A DNA stretch of 64,000 nucleotides from contig NZ_FNCT01000021.1 in the NCBI RefSeq assembly GCF_900100495.1, positions 22,003-86,002 on the forward strand, written 5' to 3'. This DNA comes from Pseudomonas benzenivorans. GTDB taxonomy: Bacteria; Pseudomonadota; Gammaproteobacteria; Pseudomonadales; Pseudomonadaceae. Made by a program: the position numbers and the translations under genes. Shown here in pieces: positions 9,637 to 17,726 of the stretch (positions are counted from its first letter, which is position 1; the number at the start of each line of letters is the position of its first letter). The notes under the pieces were generated by a model. The model saw only the letters and a program-made list of their open reading frames with translations, had not been told where the DNA came from and searched no databases.

Positions 9637-12600
9637 TCAGGAAAGTTCAGCTTGTGGTATCTGTCTCACGGGCGCTGCCCTGTCCGCCTGTGCCACTGAA
9701 GGCGCCCTGTCCACGCGGGTTGCGCTGCCGCGGTCGTCGGGTTTGATCTTGAACCAGATGGCATACATGGCCGGCAGGAACACCAGGGTCAGTACCGTTC
9801 CTGCGAAGGTGCCGCCGATCAGGGTGTAGGCGAGCGTGCCCCAGAACACCGAATGGGTCAGCGGGATGAAGGCCAGGATTGCCGCCAACGCGGTGAGGAT
9901 CACCGGCCGGGCGCGCTGCACGGTGGCCTCGACCACCGCCCGGAACGGGTCCAGGCCGGCCTGCTCGTTGTGGCGGATCTGCCCGATCAGGATCAGCGTG
10001 TTGCGCATCAGGATGCCCGACAGCGCAATCAGCCCGACCAACGCATTGATGCCGAAGGGCTGCTGGAACAGGATCAGCGTGGGCACCACACCGATCAGCC
10101 CCAGCGGGCTGGTGAGGAAGACCATGACCATCGCGGAGATCGAACGCACCTGCAAAATGAGGATGATCAGGGTCGCTGCCAGCATGATCGGGAACAGCGG
10201 CAACATCGCCACCGTCGCCTTGCCTGACTCCTCGATGGAGCCCGCCTGCTCGATGCGGTAACCGCTCGGCAGTGTCTGCATGAGGGGCTGGAGCTGGCGG
10301 GTGATGGCCGTCGACACATCCGGCGGCTGCAGGCCCTCGGCGATGTCGCCGCGCACGGTGATGGTCGGCATGCGGTCGCGCCGGCGCATGATTGGCTCCT
10401 CCATGCGCACCTCCACCGTGCCGACCTGCGACAGCGGGATGCGTTGCCCGTTGGCGCCCGCCAGGGTGAAGTCCATGACCCTGGTCGGGTCGAAGCGGAT
10501 ATCCCCGGCCGCACGGGCCACGACCTGCACCGTGCGGATGTCCTCGCGCACGGCGGTGATGGGCACGCCGCTGAGCAGGAACTGCAATTGTTGCGCGACG
10601 GCGCTGGAGGTCAGCCCCACGGCCTGCAGGCGATCCTGTTGCAAGCTGAAGTGCAGCGTGGGCGTGCGCGTGCCCCAGTCGGTGTTGACCGTGCGCAGCA
10701 TCGGGCTGACATCCATGACCTGCTGCACGTCGGCGGCGATTTCGCGCAGCTTGTCCGGGTTCGGGCCGGTGACCCGGTAGGCAACCGGGAACGGCGAGTA
10801 CGGGCCGAACACCAGCTGGGTGACACGCACGCGGGCCTCGTTGGCCAGCCCCTCGGCGATCGCCTGGCGCAGCCGCTGTTTCAACGCCTCGCGCTCCTCC
10901 TGGTTGTCCGTGCGGACCACGATCTTGGCAAACGAAGGATCGGGCAGTTCCGGCCCCATCGCCATGTAGAAGCGCGGTGCGCCCTGGCCGACGTAAGCCG
11001 TGACGATCCTGGCTTCCTTCTGCTCGGCCAGCCAGGCTTCCACCTTCGCCGTGGCGGCGCTGGTCTGGGCGATCGAGGTGCCGTAGGGCATCTGCACCTC
11101 GACCAGCACCTCGGGGCGGTCGGAGATCGGGAAGAACTGCTTCTTGACCAGGCCCATGCCGAGTATGGCCAGGACGAACAGGCCGACCACCGAACCGGCG
11201 ACCAGCCATTTGCCTGCGATGACCCGCGCCAGCACCCGGCGAAAGCGGTTGTAGCGCGGCGTATCGTAGAGCGCGTCGTGGCCGCCCTCGACCTTGTTGA
11301 AGTGAGGCAGCAGCTTGACGCCGAAGTAGGGCGTGAAAACCACCGCGACCAGCCACGACGCAATCAGTGCAATGCCGACGATCCAGAACATGTTGCTGGT
11401 GTATTCGCCCGCCGTGGAGCGGGCGAAGCCATTGGGCATGAAGCCCACGGCGGTGACCAGCGTGCCGGACAGCATCGGCGCGGCGGTATGGCTCCAGGCA
11501 TAGGCGGAAGCTTTGACGCGGCTGTAGCCTTCCTCCATCTTCACCACCATCATTTCGATGGCGATGATGGCGTCGTCCACCAGCAGGCCCAGCGCCAGGA
11601 TCAGCGAGCCCAGGGTGATGCGGTCGAAGTTCTTGCCGGTCGCCGCCATCACCATGAAGACCACCGCCAGCGTCAGCGGCACGGCCGCGGCGACCACCAC
11701 GCCCACGCGCCAGCCCATGCTGATGAAGCTCACCAGCATGACCACCAGCAGCGCGACGAAGAACTTGACCATGAACTCATCGACCGCCGAGCCGATGTTG
11801 ACGGCCTGATCCGTGACCTTGCTCAGGCTCATGCCCAGCGGCAGCTCGGCGTTGATCGCGCCCACTTCGCTGTCCAGGGCCTTGCCCAGGTCGAGACCGT
11901 TCCAACCGTCGCGCATGACGATGCCCAGCAGCAGGGCCGGTTCGCCACCGTTGCGGATCAGGAAGGTCGCCGGGTCTTCGTAACCACGCTTGACCGTGGC
12001 GACGTCCGACAGCTTCAGCGTGCGGCCTTGCGCCACCACCGGCGTGTCGCGGATCTTCTGCAACTCATCGAAGGCGCCGTCCAGACGCAGGAATACCTGC
12101 GGCCCCTTGGTTTCCACCGAGCCAGCCGGGGTCAGGGCATTCTGGCCATTGAGCGCGGCGAACACCTCCTGCGGGCCGATGCCCAGGGTTGCCAGGCGTT
12201 CATGGGAGAATTCGACGAAGATGCGCTCGGACTGCTCGCCGACGATGTTGACCTTCTTCACCCCCGGCACGTGCAGCAGCCGCTGGCGCAGCCTCTCCGC
12301 GTCGCGCACCAGCAGGCGCTGCGGTTCGCCCTTGGCCTTGAGGGCGAACAGGGCGAAGGTGACGTCCGAGTATTCGTCGTTGACCAGCGGCCCGATCACG
12401 CCAGCCGGAAGCGTCTTGGCCTCGTCGCTGACCTTCTTGCGGGCCTGGTAGAACTGTTCCGGCACTTGCGAGGGCGGGGTGGTGTCGAGCAGCGACAGGG
12501 TGGTGAAGGCCAGGCCGGGTCTCGTATAGGTCTCGCTGCGGTCGTACCAGCGCAGCTCCTGCAGGCGTTTTTCGATCTTCTCGGCGACCTGGTCCTGCAT

Positions 12601-12789
12601 TTCCTGGGCGGTGGCGCCGGGCCAGGCGGTCACGATGGTCATCACCTTGACCGTGAAGGCGGGATCTTCCGCCCGCCCCAGCTTGAAGAACGCGATAAGC
12701 CCCGCCAGCGAGATCAGGCAGACCAGGAACAGGGTGATGGAGCGCTCGCGTACGGCGAGCGCCGACAGGTTGAAACGACCTTCGCTCAT
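9637..12789 (-). CDS. RND-family efflux transporter inner-membrane pump
   Basis: The 1050-residue protein has the RND plan: a transmembrane helix near the N-terminus, two large periplasmic loops, and two six-helix bundles. Transmembrane helix 4 carries the proton-relay aspartates in GLLVDDAIIAIEMM. It looks like the AcrB superfamily, closer to TriC/VmeB-like pumps than to MexB, but I cannot assign a substrate. The start overlaps the fusion-protein stop by four bases. With the lipoprotein upstream and the OprM-like factor at 16263 it can form a complete tripartite pump. A decayed piece of a paralogous copy lies at 15371-15443. Confidence 0.9.
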   Translation of the reverse strand: MSEGRFNLSALAVRERSITLFLVCLISLAGLIAFFKLGRAEDPAFTVKVMTIVTAWPGATAQEMQDQVAEKIEKRLQELRWYDRSETYTRPGLAFTTLSLLDTTPPSQVPEQFYQARKKVSDEAKTLPAGVIGPLVNDEYSDVTFALFALKAKGEPQRLLVRDAERLRQRLLHVPGVKKVNIVGEQSERIFVEFSHERLATLGIGPQEVFAALNGQNALTPAGSVETKGPQVFLRLDGAFDELQKIRDTPVVAQGRTLKLSDVATVKRGYEDPATFLIRNGGEPALLLGIVMRDGWNGLDLGKALDSEVGAINAELPLGMSLSKVTDQAVNIGSAVDEFMVKFFVALLVVMLVSFISMGWRVGVVVAAAVPLTLAVVFMVMAATGKNFDRITLGSLILALGLLVDDAIIAIEMMVVKMEEGYSRVKASAYAWSHTAAPMLSGTLVTAVGFMPNGFARSTAGEYTSNMFWIVGIALIASWLVAVVFTPYFGVKLLPHFNKVEGGHDALYDTPRYNRFRRVLARVIAGKWLVAGSVVGLFVLAILGMGLVKKQFFPISDRPEVLVEVQMPYGTSIAQTSAATAKVEAWLAEQKEARIVTAYVGQGAPRFYMAMGPELPDPSFAKIVVRTDNQEEREALKQRLRQAIAEGLANEARVRVTQLVFGPYSPFPVAYRVTGPNPDKLREIAADVQQVMDVSPMLRTVNTDWGTRTPTLHFSLQQDRLQAVGLTSSAVAQQLQFLLSGVPITAVREDIRTVQVVARAAGDIRFDPTRVMDFTLAGANGQRIPLSQVGTVEVRMEEPIMRRRDRMPTITVRGDIAEGLQPPDVSTAITRQLQPLMQTLPSGYRIEQAGSIEESGKATVAMLPLFPIMLAATLIILILQVRSISAMVMVFLTSPLGLIGVVPTLILFQQPFGINALVGLIALSGILMRNTLILIGQIRHNEQAGLDPFRAVVEATVQRARPVILTALAAILAFIPLTHSVFWGTLAYTLIGGTFAGTVLTLVFLPAMYAIWFKIKPDDRGSATRVDRAPSVAQADRAAPVRQIPQAELS

Positions 12790-13901
12790 GGGCGGACTCC
12801 CTCGACCGCCGCGACGGCGGCTTCGCCAGCCAGCCGCACCTGCTGGCCTTCGCGCAGCAGGTGCGCGCCGAGCGCGACTATCCGCTCGCCTTGCTTGAGC
12901 GGCCCGCTGATGCGCGCACGTTCGTCATCCAGATGCTGAACCGCGACCGGCCGCCAGGAGACCTGTGCCGGTTCCCCCTGAATGACCCAGACCCCCGGCC
13001 CCTTGCCCGCGTCGTACAAAGCACCGATCGGCACCTGCAAGTCGCTTTGCGCGTAAGCCTGCCCATTCGCTATCTGCACGGTGATGGTGGTGCCCAGGGG
13101 CGCGTTGGCCAATTCGCCTTCCAGCACATAGCGCGCGTCGAAGGTGCGGGTCAGGCGGTCCGCGACGTCCGAGAGCTGCCGGAGCCTGGTCGCAACGCTG
13201 ATGCCCTCTTTGCCGAAGAGCGTGGCCTGGGCGGCGGAACCGACCGCAGGGCGCAGGGTTTCCGGCAACTGGATAAGCGCTTCCCGGGGCCCGGCATGCG
13301 CCAGGCGCACCACGACCTGGCCGGCGCTGACGACCTGGCCGGGTTCGACCAGCGTGTCCATGACGATGCCATCGGCATCGGCCAGCAGTTCGGCATAACG
13401 AGTCGCATTGCGGGCAAGTTCGGCCTGGGCCTCGGCCGCACTGAGCTGAGCCCTGGCGGCATCCGCCGCCGCCTTGAACTGATCGTAGGCCGACGCCGAT
13501 ATCGCGCCGGTTCCGCGCAACGCGCGATAGCGGGCTTCATCGTCACTGGTCTGCTGCGCCCGCGCCCGCGCTGCGGCGACCGCTTCGCGCTGCGCATGGG
13601 CGGCGAGCTTCAGGTCGACGGGATCGAGGCGCAGGAGTACCTGGCCGCGCTTGACGGTTTGCCCGGTATCCACCAGCCGCTCGAGCACCTTGCCGGAGAG
13701 GCGAAAGCCCAGGTCGCTCTGGACCCTGGCGGCTACGGTGCCGGTGAAGGCGCGCGGCGCAGCAGACGCCCCCTGAATGACGACGGCACGCACCAGCGGC
13801 GCCTCGGTGCGTGGATCGGGTGGTGTTTTTTCGCCGCAGGCGACCAACGCAAACGGCAAGGCACAGAAGACAGTAGATAAAACCAGGCGGCGCCGGAGCA
13901 T
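12786..13901 (-). CDS. RND efflux membrane-fusion (periplasmic adaptor) lipoprotein
   Basis: The 371-residue protein begins with a lipoprotein signal (LPFALVAC, Cys22), followed by a barrel-sandwich motif (GKVLERLVDTGQTVKRGQVLLRLD), a helical hairpin rich in Ala, Arg and Gln, and the returning lipoyl half (ADADGIVMDTLVEPGQVVSAGQ). It bridges the RND pump and the outer-membrane channel. It is first in the operon; an operator-like palindrome lies 46 bp upstream of its start at 13947-13970. The sequence around its start codon is repeated at 15446-15510, revealing a duplicated locus. Confidence 0.92.
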   Translation of the reverse strand: MLRRRLVLSTVFCALPFALVACGEKTPPDPRTEAPLVRAVVIQGASAAPRAFTGTVAARVQSDLGFRLSGKVLERLVDTGQTVKRGQVLLRLDPVDLKLAAHAQREAVAAARARAQQTSDDEARYRALRGTGAISASAYDQFKAAADAARAQLSAAEAQAELARNATRYAELLADADGIVMDTLVEPGQVVSAGQVVVRLAHAGPREALIQLPETLRPAVGSAAQATLFGKEGISVATRLRQLSDVADRLTRTFDARYVLEGELANAPLGTTITVQIANGQAYAQSDLQVPIGALYDAGKGPGVWVIQGEPAQVSWRPVAVQHLDDERARISGPLKQGERIVALGAHLLREGQQVRLAGEAAVAAVEGVRP

Positions 13902-13946
13902 GGGAGTCCCCTTGACGAATGGATCAGGACCCTCACTTTGACTCTA

Positions 13947-13970
13947 GTGACCAAGTTAGTCAATAGTCAC
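13947..13970. promoter_or_regulatory. TetR-type operator A (RND operon promoter)
   Basis: GTGACC-N12-AGTCAC, one of five copies of the same dyad in this locus. It sits between the regulator gene end and the fusion-protein start, where it would control the pump operon. Confidence 0.7.
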
Positions 13971-13984
13971 ATTAATTCAGTACC

Positions 13985-14602
13985 TCAAGGCGACAGACTG
14001 CGCAGCGCCAGGCCCGACAGTAGGGTCGGCGCCTCGTCGATGTAGTCGAAGCCATGCTGCAGGAGCAGCGGGTTGAGGTAAGGACGCATGACCAGATAGA
14101 TCGCCATCACGGTTTCGTCGAGGGGCGTCTTGCGCTCGAAGTCGCCGCTTTGCCGCCCCTCCAGCACGATGTCCTGCAGCAATTCCCGGATGCGCGTTTC
14201 ATAAGCACGCGCCGCCTGCCAGCGCTCGGTTGCCGCCGAAGCGGCAATTTCGTAGAGCTTACGGTCCTGAAAAAACAGGCGAAGGCTGGCCTCGACGACC
14301 GACTTGAACATCCGCCGCAGCTTCTCTGGTGGCCGATCGGCCTTATCGACGGCGGCCCTGACCTCGGCCTCGATCTGGCTCAGGCAGTTCGCGCAGATCA
14401 TCTCGCCAATGGCCTGCTTGGACTCGAAGAACTTGTAGATGTAGGCCTTGGAAAAGCCGATGGCCTTGGCCAGATCGGAGACGGTGGTCTTCTCGTAGCC
14501 ATACCGGCTGAAGTGCTCGGTGGCTGCGGCAACGATCTGGTCGCGCACCTCGTGATCGGCCGGGCCGCGGACTGGAACCGACTTGGTGACTGTTTTGCTC
14601 AT
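13985..14602 (-). CDS. TetR-family regulator, copy 1
   Basis: The 205-residue protein has an N-terminal TetR DNA-binding domain (about 20-65), with the helix-turn-helix in TTVSDLAKAIGFSKAYIYKFF, and a variable ligand-binding C-terminal domain. It is nearly identical to the regulator at 15542-16159 along its length. Its gene runs in the same direction as the pump operon, which starts 83 bp after its stop, and two operators (B and C) overlap its own promoter region, so it probably represses itself and the pump. An effector cannot be inferred. Confidence 0.92.
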   Translation of the reverse strand: MSKTVTKSVPVRGPADHEVRDQIVAAATEHFSRYGYEKTTVSDLAKAIGFSKAYIYKFFESKQAIGEMICANCLSQIEAEVRAAVDKADRPPEKLRRMFKSVVEASLRLFFQDRKLYEIAASAATERWQAARAYETRIRELLQDIVLEGRQSGDFERKTPLDETVMAIYLVMRPYLNPLLLQHGFDYIDEAPTLLSGLALRSLSP

Positions 14603-14642
14603 GATTCACAGCCTATTGCCAATCTAAAAAAGTGGACAACAA

Positions 14643-14666
14643 GTGACCGATATGTATTATGGTCAC
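14643..14666. promoter_or_regulatory. TetR-type operator B
   Basis: GTGACC-N12-GGTCAC, a perfect 6-bp dyad, 41 bp upstream of the copy-1 regulator start and in the divergent gap with the secreted repeat protein gene. Confidence 0.75.
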
Positions 14667-14668
14667 AT

Positions 14669-14692
14669 GTGACCAATTCTTATTATGGTCAC
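14669..14692. promoter_or_regulatory. TetR-type operator C
   Basis: GTGACC-N12-GGTCAC, placed 26 bp from operator B centre to centre, so two dimers could bind on nearly the same face of the helix. It lies 35 bp upstream of the start of the secreted repeat protein gene at 14728. Confidence 0.75.
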
Positions 14693-14727
14693 AAATGGTG
14701 GATAACGCATCTTTGGAGGATGACGCC

Positions 14728-15267
14728 ATGAAATCGATACTGGGTATGACGGCAGTGGCTGCGCTGATGATGGGCGCTGCTGTGACTAGGGTACAGGCCG
14801 AAGGTGGCAGTGGGCTGCTGGTGGACTACCGCCTGCAGCAAGAGGCGCTGGTGAGTGATCGCTCCAGCCAGGGCTCCGCTGAGCGCTTTGCGCAACTGAT
14901 CGAGGAGCGGCCCACCGCCGCTGGCAATGCGATCGTGCAACGGGCGCGACGGATCGAAAGGTCGGAGCCCGAGATTCTGAGGGATAGGGCACTCTACGGC
15001 AGCTCCAGCAGCCAGGGCTCCAGCCAGCGCTCTGTGCGGGTGCCCGAGGAGCAGCCTGCTGCTACCGGCCCTGCGCAACGGACCGCAACCTCGGAACCCG
15101 AGATTCTGAGGCAGAGGGTGCTCTACGGTAGCTCCAGCAGCCAGGACTCCAATCAGCGCCTTGTACGGATGCTCGAGGAGCAGCCTGCTGCTACCGGCCC
15201 TGCGCAACGGATCGCAACCTCGGAGCCCGACATTCTGAGGCAGAGGGTGCTCTACCGCCTCCATTGA
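14728..15267 (+). CDS. Secreted protein with 43-residue repeats, function unknown
   Basis: The 179-residue product starts at an ATG with GGAGGA seven bases upstream and has a signal peptide (about 1-24, ending RVQA). The mature part is a tandem repeat: residues 79-121, 122-164 and a partial 165-179, each starting SEP(E/D)IL and including LYGSSSSQ and EEQPAATGPAQR, with a divergent unit at about 35-78. At DNA level the unit is 129 bp. It is divergent from TetR copy 1 across operators B and C, so it is likely induced with the pump. It resembles the small secreted protein at 23764-24045 in having S-x-PE-x-L and AER/SQR motifs. No family assigned. Confidence 0.7.
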   Translation: MKSILGMTAVAALMMGAAVTRVQAEGGSGLLVDYRLQQEALVSDRSSQGSAERFAQLIEERPTAAGNAIVQRARRIERSEPEILRDRALYGSSSSQGSSQRSVRVPEEQPAATGPAQRTATSEPEILRQRVLYGSSSSQDSNQRLVRMLEEQPAATGPAQRIATSEPDILRQRVLYRLH

Positions 15268-15370
15268 GGGCGTGCGCGTTGCACTCTGAAGTATCGGGGG
15301 AGATGCCAACGTCTCAGGTATCCCCCCTCCGGCACAAGGAAGTGCTGCCTTCGTGCGTCCCTGTCGTTCA

Positions 15371-15460
15371 TACGGGTTGTCCGTTCGGACCGCGATCTTG
15401 GCAACTGACGGATCTGGCAGTTCCGGCCCCACTGCCATGTAGAGAGCGGCGCCGGAGCAT
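15371..15460 (-). pseudogene. Remnant of a second RND pump and fusion-protein gene, joined by deletion
   Basis: On the minus strand, 15371-15443 still reads MAVGPELPDPSVAKIAVRTDN, matching an internal segment of the RND pump at about 10905-10972. It is joined directly to 15446-15460, which matches the ATG region of the fusion-protein gene at 13887-13901. The homology continues through the leader to operator D. The rest of both genes is missing, so this is the scar of a duplicated operon. Confidence 0.75.
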
Positions 15461-15504
15461 GAGAGTCCCATTGACGAATTGATCGGGACTCTCTCTTTTT
15501 ATTT

Positions 15505-15528
15505 GTGACTAATAAAGATATAAGTCAC
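15505..15528. promoter_or_regulatory. TetR-type operator D (in front of the decayed operon copy)
   Basis: GTGACT-N12-AGTCAC. It occupies the position equivalent to operator A, now upstream of only a gene remnant. Confidence 0.65.
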
Positions 15529-15541
15529 AGATATCCAGGCG

Positions 15542-16159
15542 TCACGGCGACAGGCTGCGCAGCACCAGGCTAGACAGTTGACCTGGCGCTTCGTCGATGT
15601 AGTCGAAGCCATGCTGCAAGAGCAGCGGGTTGAGGTAAGGACGCATGACCAGATAGATCGCCATCACGGTCTCGTCGAGGGGCGTCTTGCGCTCGAAGTC
15701 CCCGCTTTGCCGACCAGCCTGCAAGATGTCCTGCAGCAATTCCCGGATGCGTCCCTCATAGGCACGCACCGCCTGCCAGTTCTCGGTGGCCGCCGATGCG
15801 GCAATCTCGTAGAGCTTACGGTCCTGAAAGAACAGGCGCAGGCTCGACTCCACCAGCGCCTTGAACATCCGCCGCAGCTTTTCCGGCGGGCGCTCGACCT
15901 CATCGACGGCGGCCCTGACCTCGGCCGCGATCTGGCTCAGGCAGTTCGCGCAGATCATCTCGCCGATGGCCTGCTTGGACTCGAAGAACTTGTAGATGTA
16001 GGCCTTGGAAAAGCCGATGGTCTTGGCCAGATCGGAGACCGTGGTCTTCTCGTAACCATAGCGGCTGAAGTGCTCTTTGGCCGCAGCCACGATCTGGTTG
16101 CGCACTTCGTGATCGACCGGACCACGAGCTGTCACTTTGGGAGAGGAAGTCTTGTTCAT
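15542..16159 (-). CDS. TetR-family regulator, copy 2
   Basis: This 205-residue protein has the same length as copy 1 and an almost identical helix-turn-helix (TTVSDLAKTIGFSKAYIYKFF), with most differences near the N-terminus and around residues 120-150. The ATG at 16157-16159 was chosen because it gives the same length and start context as copy 1; a longer frame upstream crosses operator E. It faces the outer-membrane factor gene across operator E. Both copies look intact, so they may compete for or jointly occupy the five operators. Confidence 0.9.
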   Translation of the reverse strand: MNKTSSPKVTARGPVDHEVRNQIVAAAKEHFSRYGYEKTTVSDLAKTIGFSKAYIYKFFESKQAIGEMICANCLSQIAAEVRAAVDEVERPPEKLRRMFKALVESSLRLFFQDRKLYEIAASAATENWQAVRAYEGRIRELLQDILQAGRQSGDFERKTPLDETVMAIYLVMRPYLNPLLLQHGFDYIDEAPGQLSSLVLRSLSP

Positions 16160-16198
16160 GGGGCATAGCCTACAGGCCGACTGGAAGATGGACAACAA

Positions 16199-16222
16199 GT
16201 GACCAATGTGTAATATAGTCAC
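16199..16222. promoter_or_regulatory. TetR-type operator E (regulator 2 / outer-membrane factor promoter)
   Basis: GTGACC-N12-AGTCAC in the divergent gap between TetR copy 2 and the OprM-like gene, 40 bp from each start codon. Confidence 0.7.
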
Positions 16223-16262
16223 AAAGCGTCAGCTCCATATATCCTAGCCCTGGAAGAAACCC

Positions 16263-17726
16263 ATGCTGCCCAAACGCCCCCTTGCCATGCTCATCGCAGC
16301 CAGCCTCTCGGCAGGCTGCGCGGTCGGCCCCGAGTACACCCGTCCCGAACTCCCCATGCCGGAACGCTACCTGGGGCAGGCCGCAGTCGATCAGCGGCAT
16401 GCCGGTGCCAGCGCCGGCCTCATCACTTGGTGGACGGGATTCGGCGACCCGCACCTGACTCGCTTCGTAACCCTGGCGCTGGAGCAGAACCTCGATCTCG
16501 CGCAGGCGTCCGCTCGCGTCGTGCAAGCACGTGCGGGGCTCGGGGCAGCGAATGCCGCCTTGTTGCCCTCCGGCAACATCGGCGGTCAAGCAGCCAGGGC
16601 CTACCAGTCGATTGAAACGCCGCTGGGACAAGTGCTGAACGCGACGCCCGATTTCGACCGCTACGGCAATGCCTATGAAGCCAATCTCGACGCGAGCTGG
16701 GAACTGGACCTGTTCGGCGGCCTGCGTCGTGGGCGCGAAGCGGCGCTGGCCGAGTACCAGGCGTCGGAGGCAGGCGCGGTCGCAACGCGACTGGCGGTGG
16801 CGGCACAGACCGCCGACATCTACATCGGCATCCGTGGGTTGCAGACCCGCCTCGAGGTTGCACGCCGGCAGGTGCAGACGCAGCAGGAACTGCTCGCAAC
16901 CGTCAACCTGCTTTATAGCAAGGGGGTGGCAGCCGAACTCCAGGTGCGCCAGGTCGAAGGCGCGCTTGCCCAGGTACGGGCATCCGTACCCGTCCTCGAG
17001 ACGGGGTTGGACGCCGCCATGAACGCGCTGGACGTGATGCTGGGCTCGCCGCCCGGCACGTATCGAGCCGAACTGGCCGATGCCGGCGGCATCCCGGTTG
17101 CCCCGCAGATTGCAGCCACAGGGTCGCCGGGCGAATTGCTCCGGCGTCGGCCCGATCTGCTGGCGGCCGAGCGCCAACTGGCCGCCTCGAACGCGCATAT
17201 CGGCGTCGCCATCGCCGAGTACTACCCCAAGCTCTCCCTGAGTGGGCTGATCGGCAGCGCGACATCGGCGTCCAGCGGCAACCTGTTCGGCAGTGGTGCC
17301 AGCCAGGCCGCCGGCGTGCTGGGCCTGCGCTGGCGGCTGTTCGATTTCGGCCGCATCGACGCGCAGATCGACCAGGCCAAGGGCCGGGAGGCCGAGATGC
17401 TGGCGGCCTATCGACTGGCCGCGCTGCGGGCCACCGAGGATGTGGAAAACGCCTTCTCCGCCCTGGTCAAGCGCGAGGAGCAGGCGGGCGTGCTCGCCCA
17501 GGGGGTGGATTCGCTCGGCCGTGCGCGGCAAGCCTCCTTTGCCGCCTACCAGCAAGGTGTCGTCAGCCTGATCGAGGTCCTGCAAGCCGACGAAAACCTG
17601 CTGCGCGCCTCCGATGCGCGGGCCCAGGCACAAACGGAATCGGCACGCGCCGCGGTCGCAGCCTTCAAGGCACTCGGCGGCGGTTGGCAACCCCACGAAT
17701 CCGCAGCGGTAGCAATGAAGCCGTAG
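16263..17726 (+). CDS. OprM/NodT-family outer-membrane efflux lipoprotein
   Basis: The 487-residue protein has a lipobox (LSAGC, Cys19) followed by AVGPEYTRPELP, the usual start of mature NodT-family factors, then two similar halves with coiled-coil segments and the LLRRRPDLLAAERQLAASNAHIGVAIAEYYPKL block. It forms the trimeric outer-membrane and periplasmic tunnel for the RND pump at 9637-13901. It is transcribed divergently from TetR copy 2, with operator E between them, which ties its expression to the pump. Confidence 0.93.
   Translation: MLPKRPLAMLIAASLSAGCAVGPEYTRPELPMPERYLGQAAVDQRHAGASAGLITWWTGFGDPHLTRFVTLALEQNLDLAQASARVVQARAGLGAANAALLPSGNIGGQAARAYQSIETPLGQVLNATPDFDRYGNAYEANLDASWELDLFGGLRRGREAALAEYQASEAGAVATRLAVAAQTADIYIGIRGLQTRLEVARRQVQTQQELLATVNLLYSKGVAAELQVRQVEGALAQVRASVPVLETGLDAAMNALDVMLGSPPGTYRAELADAGGIPVAPQIAATGSPGELLRRRPDLLAAERQLAASNAHIGVAIAEYYPKLSLSGLIGSATSASSGNLFGSGASQAAGVLGLRWRLFDFGRIDAQIDQAKGREAEMLAAYRLAALRATEDVENAFSALVKREEQAGVLAQGVDSLGRARQASFAAYQQGVVSLIEVLQADENLLRASDARAQAQTESARAAVAAFKALGGGWQPHESAAVAMKP

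Noticed and set aside
10444..12939. An 831-codon open frame on the plus strand opposite the RND pump
   Set aside because: It is rich in His, Gln, Asp and Arg as expected for antisense of high-GC coding DNA, has no domain, and lies entirely over a well-supported gene.
14728..15267. 129-bp tandem repeats considered as a CRISPR-like array
   Set aside because: The repeats are coding, keep frame, and have no unique spacers of constant length or cas genes.
14689..15471. A 260-codon minus-strand frame opposite the secreted repeat protein
   Set aside because: Only its first 30 codons have similarity to anything, namely the deleted RND and fusion-protein remnants; the rest is antisense of the repeats.
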